From an uncultured bacterium (lineage in GTDB: Bacteria > Pseudomonadota > Gammaproteobacteria > Burkholderiales > Burkholderiaceae_E): DNA of 47,035 nt. The stretch spans positions 1-47,035 of the forward strand of contig CAIPNM010000449.1 in NCBI GenBank assembly GCA_903866395.1, read 5' to 3'. Made by a program: the position numbers and the translations under genes. Positions 26,401 through 38,400 of the stretch are shown here, piece by piece (position 1 is the first letter of the stretch; every line of letters starts with the position of its first letter). The notes below the pieces were generated by a model. That model searched no databases, was not told the origin of the DNA, and saw only the letters and a program-made list of their open reading frames with translations.

Positions 26401-29400
26401 GAACCGTCTGGTGCGACCTCATACACGCTCAGTATCGGGACGCATACTTTTACCCTGACTGCCTCGAGCAGGGTCGAACTCGCACAAAAACTTGCGCTGG
26501 CAGTTGATGCGCACGCGAGTTACACGGCGGAGCAGCGGCGCCTCGTTGACGTAAGCGTTGATAGCGCTAATCGCCGGCTGACATTGACTGGTGGCGTTAA
26601 CAACACGCCGTTCACACTTGGTGAAGTGCTGGTTGCCCGGATTGACGCGTTGACCAATAACGGGGTCGTACCTACTCAGGTTCGGTCGGACGCAAATCCT
26701 CAGATCAACGAAATCATCTTCGCTTCGGGTACTTCGACTTCAACACCCACTTCGCTGTTCCCGGATACGGTCAATGTGTTCATTGACGGCGTGGGTTATG
26801 CGAGCGCTGGTGGCGTTCTAGCGGTGCCCGCCGGCTCTACCGTTACGGTAGCTGCCCGTGCACCGGCTAGCGGGGTCACTTACCCGACAGTGGAGGCTGA
26901 GGTCAATGGTCTGACAGTAAGCGTTGCATCGGGCGTGTCTAGCATTGTGCTCCCGTCCAGCGGGCAGCCAGTGGTCGGTCAGACATATGTACTTCGGGTC
27001 TACTACACGAAGGACGGTAACGACACTTCTTACGATGCGAAGGTGGTTGCCAGCAACAACGTCACGACTTGGGATCAACTCGCGAGCCTGCTGCGGGCTG
27101 AGGTCGAGCAGGGCCGTCTGATCGGCGCCTTCCCCTACACCTCATCGGTGTCTGCTCGCACGATCACCATCCAAGCGGCGGTGACCGTGGCGACCACCAA
27201 GCTTCTTCAGTACACCGAGAGTGTGGCGGGGTCGATCGTTTCCTTCTCCGATCACGTCCTGCAGAGCGGCGACGTCATCAGCTTTGATATTGGAGGTTTC
27301 TCGTACCCCGTTCAGATCGGGCGCGGAGACTATGGCGTTCAGATCAATCTTGTCGGGACTAACAACGCAGCTAGCTGGGACGCTGTGCTCAACAACCTGG
27401 AGACGCGGATCCTGGCTGACTTCGGTCCGGGCGGGGTGAGCCCTTCTGGCCGTGACTGGGCGCTCTCTGTTACAACCCCAGATGGTCAGCGCAAGATCCT
27501 GCTCGACAGTTCGACCATTACCAGCAAGATGCTGGAGACACTCGATCTGCAGAACACCAAGGCTAACGCCGATGGTGTACTGCCGATCCTCTCAGCGGAA
27601 GACGTTGCGCTCCGGAATCTCAACATCGCAACCTTCCAGACCGTGCTTGGTGGTCTGGAAACTGCGATCGAGGCGCCTTCGAATACCAGCTTCAACGTAA
27701 CCACCGACGCGGCAAACCGTCGGGTGGAAATCAGTAATGCCACTCCGTTCAGCGTCGACGCAGCTTATGTGTCGCGTGGCGGCGGCGTCTGGCAGTCGGG
27801 CAATGTTCGCAGTGCCGGGGCTGACCAGGCTCAAATCAGCCGAGTCATCTTCGAGCCAAAGGCCTTCCAGGATGGCCAGGAGTTCAGTATCGTGATCGAC
27901 AGTACAGAATACGTTGTCAAGGTCGGGGATACCGTCGGGTCAACAGTCGTTGCGGCGAACAGCCCAGCGACCGTTCTTGAAGCGCTCAAGACGCGCATTC
28001 TTGCCGATGGTTCAGACACCGATTCCGATCCGGATTCCGGACTGGTCACCGTTACGCGCTCTCAGATCAGTGACTCCAGTTCACCGCACAACGGGAAATG
28101 GATGCTCGAGCTTACCGGCGCGGTGAACCGTCCGTTCAGCCTGGAAAGCATCCGCATCAACGGGCGGATCGCGACCGACCTCGATTCCGCGACGACTACT
28201 ACAACGGAAACCACTCCGGTGCTGGGCGTCGCGCAGCGCAGTGTGCTGCAGTTTTCTGGTACCACCCCCAACGCGAGTGCGATTTACACGGTGTCGATTG
28301 ATGGCACCAATCTCTATTACACGCCGCCTGCGAGCGGTAATACCTGGGCGGCGATGTTGTCGGACATCGCTGGTCGAATCAACGCCAATGCTGCGCTTCC
28401 CGTCACTGCAACCTACGACGCGACACTCCTTACGTTGACGGTAACGGCAAAGGTGGCCAACGACGACTTTGCGATTACCGCGGTCGCTGAAGACGCCGGG
28501 ATCAAGAACGGAACCTCTGCTCTCCGACCGACGGGCGACTATGTAGTGATCGCTCCAGATCGGAACCCGGGGCCATTCGGGGTCATTGCCCAGGGCAACC
28601 TCTCGGTTGTGGCGCTAGACGTGCACGCAGGGGACCAACTGCGTCTCGGTAGTGATACCGGCGACTTGGTGGTGGTCTCTGCGCTAAACGTCGGCACAGG
28701 CACTGTCATTCTCGAGGCTCCCCAAGGTGGGGTGGCCCTCGGCGGTTTGGTCACCGCGAATCAGCTGACCGCCATGTCGCTCGACGACCTGTCGATGAAG
28801 TCTCAGGTTGGTGTTCTGGACGTTGTGATGACCGGCGGCGGTGACCTGTCGGTTGAGCAGACCGGTAACCTGTCCGTGTCGCGGTTGACCTTGGCCGGTG
28901 GCGATGCAACCCTGGTCGTTGCAGGAAACCTCACGATCAATAATCTGACCGGCACCGGCGGCAAGCTCACTATCATCGCCACTGGCAACGTCACGATCGG
29001 TGATATCGCCTCACCGGTCGACCTTAGCAATGTGATCATCCAGTCGGGCGGTAACGTCAGCGCAGTTCTCAAGTCCGACACGCTCGACATCAGCGCCAAG
29101 GGCTCCGTCAACATCGTCAACAAGCAGGCCCTGATCGTCAATTCGCTTGATAACGGCGGGGCTACCGTCGATATTCTTGCCACGGGTGATCTGACGATCG
29201 ATGCCGCACTGACCTTGTCTGGTGCTGCCCCCGTTACGCTCACCACCACCGGTGCCGGCAGCGATATCGTCCTTCGCCGACAGATCACGAGTGGAACCGG
29301 CGCGGTGGCCGTGAATGCGTCGGGAACGCTCACCTTCGAGCTCGACGGCGCGATCACGTCGACCGACGGCGATGTGCTGTTCACCTCCGGCGGCGCGATG

Positions 29401-32400
29401 ACGATGGAGGCGGATACATACATCCGTTCCGGCCAGGACCGCATCGCGATCACAGCGGGCGGCAACCTTACACTCGGCAAGCTCCGCACCGACTCCACCC
29501 AGGATCTGGTGATCCGCACTGGCGGGGCGCTCATTGATGCGGGTAATAGCGACTTTGACATCGTGATGCCGTCGGTGAACGGTTCACCTGCCACCAGCCG
29601 ACTTGTGATCGAGGCGGTGAATGGCATCGCCAGTGGCGGTCGCCTTGATGTGGATGTCGGCAGCATCGATATCCAGAACACCGGGACCGGTGGTGTGTCG
29701 CTTCAAAACCGCGATGCTCTCTATATCTACCGCTCTGAGAACGCTGGCTCGGGGGCGATGGATCTTTCGACTAGGGCGGGCGAGATTGTCTCTATGGTTT
29801 CTGGGGTTGGGATTACCTCGCAGTCTTGGACGCTTGACACCACGGGACGGCCGCTGCCGGCTGCAAATACCGCGCACGTTCTCGACTTCGGTGGCACAAC
29901 GTTCGCATTCACGTCGGATGCCACTCCGACCTGGGCCGAGGTGTTGTCGGGCATCGCTGACGCAGTCAACCTGAATGCCGGCTATTCGGCATCGGTTTCG
30001 GGCGGCACGATTACGCTTTCGCGCACCGGCGGCAGCGCTGCGCCATCGCTTACCGGACTCTCCGCGGCGCTTGCACCTACGATCCTGCCGCTCGCGACGG
30101 GGGGCTGGAGCGTTGCGATCAACACGGGAGTGCAGGGCGCGACGCCGGTGGCTAACGCTGTCTACACGTTGGTCGTCAATGGTCAGGCTCACCTCACGAC
30201 GGCAGCCTCCAGTTCACCCACCTGGGATGCCTTGTTGACGTCGTTTGCCACCGCCATCAACGGGGTGGCTGGTTCTGTTGCAACCGTTGCGGGCGGTATC
30301 CTCAAGATCACAGCGGGCTACGGTCCGGTTCAGCCGCGACTGATCCAAGGCGCGGTAGGTACGGTATCGGGTGCCGTGTCGCTCTACGCCGGCACGTCCA
30401 AAGTTGATATCAACAAGACCATTTACACCGGTGGTGGCGCGGTCACGATCACGGCTGAGAGCGGCAATCTCACGCTTGCCGATGGTGTCCGTGTGGCGGG
30501 CGGTGGCACGGTAACGATTGCCGTGCCTGATGGCGCGCTGCTGAACGATCGATCGGTGGTTGGCTGGCTGCTTGAAGATGGCACATATGACCATGCCACC
30601 AACCCGTTTGAGCTTGAACTTGAGTGGGCGATGACCAAGGGCAAGGCCTCGATCAACCGTCTTGATGGCACCATCACCGTCAAGACGCTGACGACGGACG
30701 AGCAAGACCGTCGCGGGCTGAGTACCGGGCAGATTCTGCGTCAGGCTGACGGCCCCATGATCCAGACGGGTGGCCTCCTCAGTATCGACACCCGCGATGA
30801 AGTGGGTAACGCGATGGTGGGTTACCGCTACAGCCCAATGGCGATGGTGGTCGACGCAGCCAAGGTAGCAGTCGCGAGCAGCGATCGCAAACCCGTCAGC
30901 ATCCTGCTGCTGGGTAACGCCGAGGTCCTTGATTCGACCAGCGCGAGCGGTGCACGAGGCGGTGTCACCGACATCCAGTCGTTGGGCGGCGGACAGGTCA
31001 TTTCGTCATCCATCGACTCCGGTGGGAAGGATGTGGTGCTGGCTGGCGATCGGATCCAGATCAACGCGCCGGTTCGGAGTATTAACGGGCAGGTTCAGAT
31101 TCAGTCGTTTGATCCCTTCGCCACAATTGTTCTTGGCGATTTGAAGGCTGCTGGTTCCCAGTTCTCCGAAGACACCGAAATGGTGGTACAGAACCCCGAA
31201 GTGCTGAATCTTGTGGCGGGTGCCTCGGGAATCGTGGTCGGCTCGGCTGATGGCTACAACACGATCGTGGTGGGTGATGCCACGAATTCGAGCGTGGTCT
31301 TTAACAACAACCTGACGCTGCTCGCACCCGGAATCGGCGGCGAGATGTTCTTCGCCCAGGACGCAGTTGTTAACGGCAACCTGGTCACGTTCGGGTCGGG
31401 CTTCACCACAACGGTTAGCGCCGATAAGGTCGTGGCCGGCAGCATCGTCGAAAATGACTCGCTCTACCTGACGCCGGCGGTGTTGAACACTCCGGATACC
31501 CATGTGTTTACTGCAGGTGGAGGAAGCACCGCGGGCAATATCACGCTGGGTACCTACGCTGCGAATCACTACCTGAGCGCCCAGCAGGGTCAGAGCGTGG
31601 GCCTGGTGCTGATGCCGATGGTGGGCGGAAGCGTTACCATCAATTCCGAGATTGGTCGGTCCACCGTTGACGCAGGTAAGAACACCGGACCTTTGTCTAG
31701 CCTGACCGTTGGCACACCGACTGTGCTGGCAACCGATGTCACCTTCCGTGAACGCGTCACGGTGGCAGGCAATGTCACGATCTACGCATCCGGAACGGTC
31801 AGCTTCCAGAAAAGCCTTGTCATCACCAACGGCGGCAGTCTTACCATCCTGAGCGCGTCGGTGGTGAGCTTTGACGACCAGAATGGCTCAATCACGCTGA
31901 CCAACACCAACCAGTCGCTGCCCTCTGGCGATATCCTGATCGAGGCGAACCAGCTGTTCCTGCCGGTTCAAACCGCGCCGATCTCGGGCTCCGGCACGAT
32001 CACCCTTCGTCCGTCTACGCTCAACCGTACGATCCACCTGGCGTCGCCGCCGTCTGATTTCGGTGACGTGCTGAGCATCTCCCGTGAGGAACTGAAACAG
32101 CTCTCAAACAATTTCCAGAAGGTCGTGATCGGGCACCAGAATAGCGCTGGAACGCAGGCCAAGATTGGCTCGGGTACGGTCCGCGTGGGCGGTGATGACA
32201 ATGCCCAGCCCACCTTCCTGCACCCGTTCGAGATCTACGGCGGCGAAGTTCGGTTTGAGGACTTCAACGACGCATCGCGCTTCATCACCACCGAGAAGCC
32301 GCTCTCTGTATTCGCGACCAACAACATCACCTTCTACAACGAGTTGGCGATGACGGGGGGCGCCGACCTGCTGCTTGAATCGGCCAATGGCAAGGTGCAG

Positions 32401-35400
32401 CAGCTTGACAGTACGGCAACCGATGTCCGGACCGGCGAGGCGCTTCGGACCGACACGCTCACCGTTCGCGCTGCAACGGGCGTCAGCCTGCCCAATACGG
32501 ATGTCACCACGCTTGTGCTGGACAACAGCGGTATGGGCTCCACCGATAACGTGGTGGTGCAGGAAATCGCGTCGGGTGGTGACCTTGACATCTATCGTGC
32601 GACTCAGGGCGGGGCGCGCATCACTGCGCCCACGGCAAGTCCGACTGCGGATGCGATCTACACGCTTACCCTGGATGGGATCGTGTTCCGCGCCAAGGCA
32701 GACAGCACACCCACCTGGGGCGAGGTGTTTGGGGCGCTTGCAAGCGACGTCAGCAACACCAGCCGTGCGCCGGTGGCCTTTAGCGGGATTGCGCGCGCCT
32801 CGGGCGTGGTGACGGTGACCTTCCCCAGGGCACACGCCTTCCAGGTGGGGCAGTCGGTCAACATCGCGGGCGTTGATGGATTCAATGGGGAATTCACTGT
32901 AGCGAGCGCGACTGCGACAACGGTCACCTATCAGCAGGCAGGTAATGATGCTGCGCCCACGAGCGTGGGTACAGCGTCTAATGTCAGCGCCTATGCGGCG
33001 TTGGTATCGACTGATTCCTCTGGCACCTACCTCACTATTGGTCGCGGCTTGAAAGGTTCGGCGGTTGCGCTTGCAAGCATCTCCCGCACCTCGGACGTTG
33101 TGACGGCTACGTTCACCGCGCCGCACGACTTCAAAATTGGACAGCTTGTGACCGTGGCTGGTGCTTCGGGCTTTAACGGCACCTTCCAGGTTGCGACGGT
33201 TACCGCTGGGACGCTCACGTATTCCGAAGTCGGTGCGAATGCTTCGATCACCGACGCGTTGGGTGCGGCCGTGAGCGCTGCCCCGTCGCTCCACGTAATT
33301 GCCCCCGCTGTGGCGGCGATTGCGACCAGTCCTGCGGCTGGTGGGGTCTCCACGCTTCGCATGACATTGGCGCAGGCCACGACGGTTCCGACCATCGGTG
33401 CGCAACTGGACCTGAAGGTTCAGCTCACCGCGGATACCGAACGCGTGTTTAATCTGGTTGGCGCGTCACCGGTTCCCGATACCTGGTCCGAAGTGTTTCA
33501 GGATCTCGTCACCAAGATCAATCAGGTGTCAGCCTCAACCGGCGTATCGGCAACCCTGTTGGCTGCTGACAGCTCTGCTGGCCCTGGTCTCACGCTGAGC
33601 GGCGTGGTCGGCGCCCGACTGGATACGACCACCCAGACCGTTGTTGCGGGTAACGCTGGAAAATCGGGCGTGAGTTCGATTGCGCTGGCTTCCAACCAAA
33701 CAGCCCCGACCGTCGGCCGTGCGTACACGCTGACCGCGCCGACGACCGTCGGTTCTGATCGCGTCTTCACGGTGGTTGCCACCAGCGCCAACTGGACTGA
33801 TGTTCTCAGAACGCTCGCCGACAAGGTTTCTGCGAGCGCAGATTCCACCGGGCTTCGTGCGGTCTACACCGCCCCGGTAACGCTGTTCAGCAACACACCG
33901 GCCAACGGCCCAGTGCTCACTGTATCGGGCATCACGGCTGCCGGGTCGCTCACGCTTCAGGAGTCAACGCTTGGCACTCCCGCGGCCGTAGCGGTTGCCG
34001 TCACGCAATCACAGGGGACGATCACCGTCGGCGCCGCCGGTGGTGATCTGGAGCTGCTGGCTGCGGGCGACGGTGTTCTCACAGCAGGCACTGGGGCGAT
34101 TTCTCTGTCGGCACCGGGTGCTGGCAAGAAGCTTGATGTCAATAAGGCGGTGCGTGGCACCAGTGGGTCCATCAACCTGAGCGCCAACGGTCTTGTGACG
34201 CTCGCCAAGCCGGTGACTGCATCGGCAGCCGGCAGCATCACGGTGACGTCCACGACGGCGAACATCGCGCAGAACGCGGACGTTACTTCGGTGGGTGGGG
34301 TGATCGGGTTGAACGCGGGCGGCAATATCGTGATGAATGCCGCCAACAGGTTGAGCAGTGTCGGACCGTCGTCCAGTCAGCCCGGTGGTATCTCGCTTAC
34401 GGCTGGCGGAAGTGTTGACCTGAGCCTCCTTGAGACCCGCGGTAACGTGAGCGTGACCGCGACAGCGGGCGACATTGAAAGCGTGCTCAGTGCTGGCACG
34501 CTCAATATCAATGCCGAATTGCCCTCCACCGGGCGCTTCGCTGAGATTTCCAAGCTCACTCTGTCGTCGGCGGCTGGTACGGGCACAGCGGCCAAGCCAA
34601 TCGTCACCAAGGTCGACCAACTGACGGCCAAGAATGCGCGCGCAACCAGCAGCGCGCCGGTGGCTACCGGTGGCATTTACGTCAGTGAGCAGACTGCGCT
34701 CAGCGTGGTGGCTGACGGCGTGACCTCGGAAGGCAGTGGCGGGCAGATCATTCTGAAAGTCCAGGCAGGTAACCTGATCGTTGACGATGTGATCAGCACC
34801 ACCGGCACTCTTGGCGACATCCTGCTGCTCACGCAGGCGGGCAGCATCAGCGTTCCGGGTACGGTCTCGTCCGAGTGGCGAAGCGTCAGCCTGGAGGCGA
34901 GCCAGTCAATCACCATTGGCGGCACCGGCAAGATTCTCGCGACACCGGCAACTGCCATCACCGGGGGAACCGGTGTACGGACGGTCGACCTGTGGGCGCT
35001 TGCCGGCAACGTCACCATGCAGACCGCGACGGTGACCAATAATGGCGTCACCACCACCAACGTGGCGACGGTCAGCACCAACAATGGCAACAACGGCAAT
35101 CAGCGAATTCGCGCAGGTGGATCGGTCACCCTGGGCCGGATCACCGCGGGATCGGGTGCCATCAGTGTGGTGGCGGATAGCGGCACGATTTCTCGCACGT
35201 CGGCTGCGAACATCAACGATATCGTTTCGGGTGATCTGCGGCTCTCGGCGTCGGGTGCTATCGGTACCAGCAGCGATCCCCTGCGCACTAGCGTTGCCAA
35301 AATCGCAGCGACCAACACGTCGGGCGGCGTGTTCGTTCAGGAAGCTAACGGCCTGGTGATCGGCTCCGTCAATGCCGTGGCTGTGAACCGCCTCGCGCTC

Positions 35401-38400
35401 GATGGGACGAGTGCTGCGTTCAATGGCAGCGATACCGCGCTGGCGGGTGTGTCTGCGGGCAACAATGGCGCCGTAGTGGTTCGTGGCGGCACCTCCCTGG
35501 TTGGTAACTTCACCGTGGATTCGCCAGTGACCGCCACCGGCACCGGCAACGTGCTGATTCAGGCGGGTAGCGGTACGCTTACCGTCAACGCTGCGATTGA
35601 TGCCGGAAGCGGTAACGTATCGCTGATCTCGCTTGGCAGCCAGACCTACTCCGCAAGCGGTGATGTCACAACAACGGCCGGCACGATTGACGTGCAGGCG
35701 ACGGGTGCGGCCAACGCCCCGGCTGCCATCACAATGGCTGCCGGCACGAAGCTTCAAACCAACGGCGGCGCGACCGGCAGCATTCGCGTGGCTGCGGGCA
35801 CCTACACGGGCAATACCGTCACAACGCCTGGCGGAACCATCACGCTGGGCGTGCTCGATGCGCGGACCAGTGCCGACCGCGGCGCTTCCGCTCTCACCAA
35901 TCAAGGCACCTGGGGCGCGGTCAGCGTCATCAGCGTCGGGGGCTCGGTCGTTGACGCCGCAGTACCGTTCACATCAATCGCCCGTGCGAGCAATGTGGTG
36001 ACCGTCACGTTCCCCGTAGCGCATGCATTCGTGGTGGGTGACTCGGTTGTGGTGTCGGGGCTTGCCGACTTCAACGGAACGTTTACCGTTGCAAGCGTGA
36101 CGTCAACAACACTCACGTACGCTCAGACAGCGGCCAACGCGACTGGCTCTGCCGGCGTGATTGCCGACACCGCCACCAATGTCTTCGCGAAAGCTCTTCG
36201 TGTAGCCGCCTCGGTGACCGACAGTTCTGTTGCGACGGGTGGTACGGGCGTGAATCCTCTCGAGATCGAGGCGAGCACCCTCAGCCTGCGTGCGGGCTCG
36301 GGTGGCGCGTTTGTGACCGAAGCCACCAGCCTCGTTGTGGGGCAGACGCCCAGCATCGCGGTTCAGCGGGTGGCTGCGGATGGCAGCAGTGCAACGGCGG
36401 CAGGCGCGACTGATGACGCGCAGGACGGGATCACAAGCAACGGCCCGCTGGTGCTGCAGACCGTTGCCGGCTCGCTCTCGACGCTGGCCTCGACGGGCGA
36501 TATCACCGCTGATGGCAACACGCTGTTTAAGGCGGGCGGGTCAAGCTCAGACCTGTCGCTTGGCGGGACGCTGTCTTCAGCCGGGCACCTGACGCTGGAT
36601 GCCGCGCAGGATCTGAACCTGTCGTCGGCGGTTGTCGTGACCGGTGCGGCGAACACTGTGAACGCGCAAGCTGGCATCAAACTCAACATGCAGGCGGGCG
36701 CGAGCATCACCAGCGCCAACGGTGACGTTCGTTTGGCGTCTGGCGTGAACACGGGGTCGGCGACTGCAGACAAGGATGTTGTGATCCGTGTCGTGAACGC
36801 CGGAACCGCACGCGTGACAGTCGACGCAGGTCGCTCGATTGTCGATGGCGATGCTTCGGCCGCAACCAACGTGAGCTCGGGGCAGTTGCTCCTGAAGGCA
36901 GCATCGGCGATCGGCACAGGTTCTGATGCCATTGAAACCGATGTCACCACGCTCTCTGCAGCCACGGGTGCTGGCGGTTTGTTCATCACTGAAGTGGGTA
37001 CTGGCGCTTCAGCTGGGGTACGTGTCGACGACGTGACGGTGACCGTCAAGCCCGTGCTTGCGACCGGCGCGGTAGCAGCTACTGACCTGAGCGTGAGCCT
37101 GGATGATCTTGCTGCCTCCAGCACCGGGGCGGTTGTCCTCACCGTCAATACCGGTGATCTGACGGTGAATCGTGGCTCGGACAATGGCGCCATCAGTACC
37201 GCGGGCGGCAACGTTCTGCTGCAGGCGGTCTCGGGTAGCGTCATGCTTAATGATTCGCTCGCCGCTGCGGGCGGCAGCATCAGCGTGCGGGCCTCGGGCG
37301 ATGTCGTTCAGGCTCCTCATGTGGTCACCTCGGCGCCGATCGATCGACTCACAGTCGGCGCCGCCACGGTGCGTGATGCGGGGGGCAATGATCTTGCTGT
37401 CACCAGTGGCGAGTTGGTCGTTGCCAGCAACCTGATCGACAACGGCGGAGCTATTCAGCTCACCGGTGCGGGCGGGTTGATTGGTGCCACCAGTCGCTCC
37501 GCGGTCAGTCTGTCGGGTTCGGCCAGTGCGGCGGCTGTGGGCACGGGAACCCTCACTGTTCATTTCATTGACAACAGCACCAACCCGGTGACCATCACGG
37601 TCCAGAACGTGGCCGTCACCAACGGTGTGTGGAGCGTGAGCAACGTCGATCTCAGCACGCTCGCTCAAGGTCCGGTCAAGGTCCGGGTCACGGGTGCCGG
37701 CACCACCGCCATTGAGCGGGCTGCTTTCTTCACTATTGATACGACTGCGCCCGCCATCACGTCGGTCGCCCAACCCGCCAGCGGTTCGTACACCGCGGGT
37801 GCGGTGATGCTGTTCTCGGTTGCGATGTCCGAAGCAGTGCGCTTCGGAGGCAGTGCTGCCACCGCGGCCTTGGATCTCACGCTCACCAGCGTGACCTCGC
37901 CGGCCACCACACCTGTGACCGCTCCGGCGCAGGCCTTGTACCAGTCGGCTCTGTCCACTGCTACCACCGCGGTGTTCACCTATACGGTTCCGGCGTCCAC
38001 CACGGTCAGCGCATTCGGGGTGACCGGAATCTCCCCGAACACGGCCACGATTACCGACCTTGCGGGTAATTCGCTGGTTCAGGTGGGCGACGCGCAGCAG
38101 TCCCTGTCCCAGGTCGGCACCACCGGATCACCGCGCCCCGTCGTTGCAGCGCCGGGTGCAGTGCAGGTCGAAACGGCCAGCGGCCGTGTGCTCAAACCGA
38201 GCGCGGCCAACGCGATCACGCTCGCGGGAACCGTGACGAGTGCCACCGCTGCGAGCGGGTTGACCATCACCTTTACCCCGGCAAGCGGATCGCCGGTCAA
38301 TACGAACATCGCGTCTTCAGCGATCACGGGCGGCCGCTGGACGCTTCCGGCCACCGACCTCTCGGCCGCCTTGGCCGCTGGCCCGGTCCGACTCACGATC

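Larger units (their letters stand above)
33961..36252 (+). other. Beta-solenoid-like region 7
   Basis: About 760 residues of regular stalk (GDLELLAAGDGVLTAGTGAI, GSINLSANGLVTLAKPVTAS). It holds two short relatives of the signature that opens the downstream supermodules: KPIVTKVDQLTAK with GGIYVSEQTALSV (about 34,594) and SDPLRTSVAKIAATNTSGG with VFVQEANGLVIG (about 35,272). The segment 35,545-35,958 has a clear partner at 46,465-46,806. One nested domain is inserted at 35,962. Confidence 0.7.

Noticed and set aside
15385-28500. Strand-helix-hairpin copies as true flagellin or prophage tail genes
   Set aside because: They are in frame within the giant gene, lack flagellin N- and C-terminal domains and any phage neighbours. 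Only the local motif pattern is similar.
32104-33405. Antisense open frame of 433 codons, with others at 4,996-6,126, 6,232-7,167, 28,803-29,681 and 36,363-37,280
   Set aside because: All are opposite well-supported sense domains, and their length is explained by GC-rich third positions. None shows a recognised fold, a credible ribosome-binding context or continuity.
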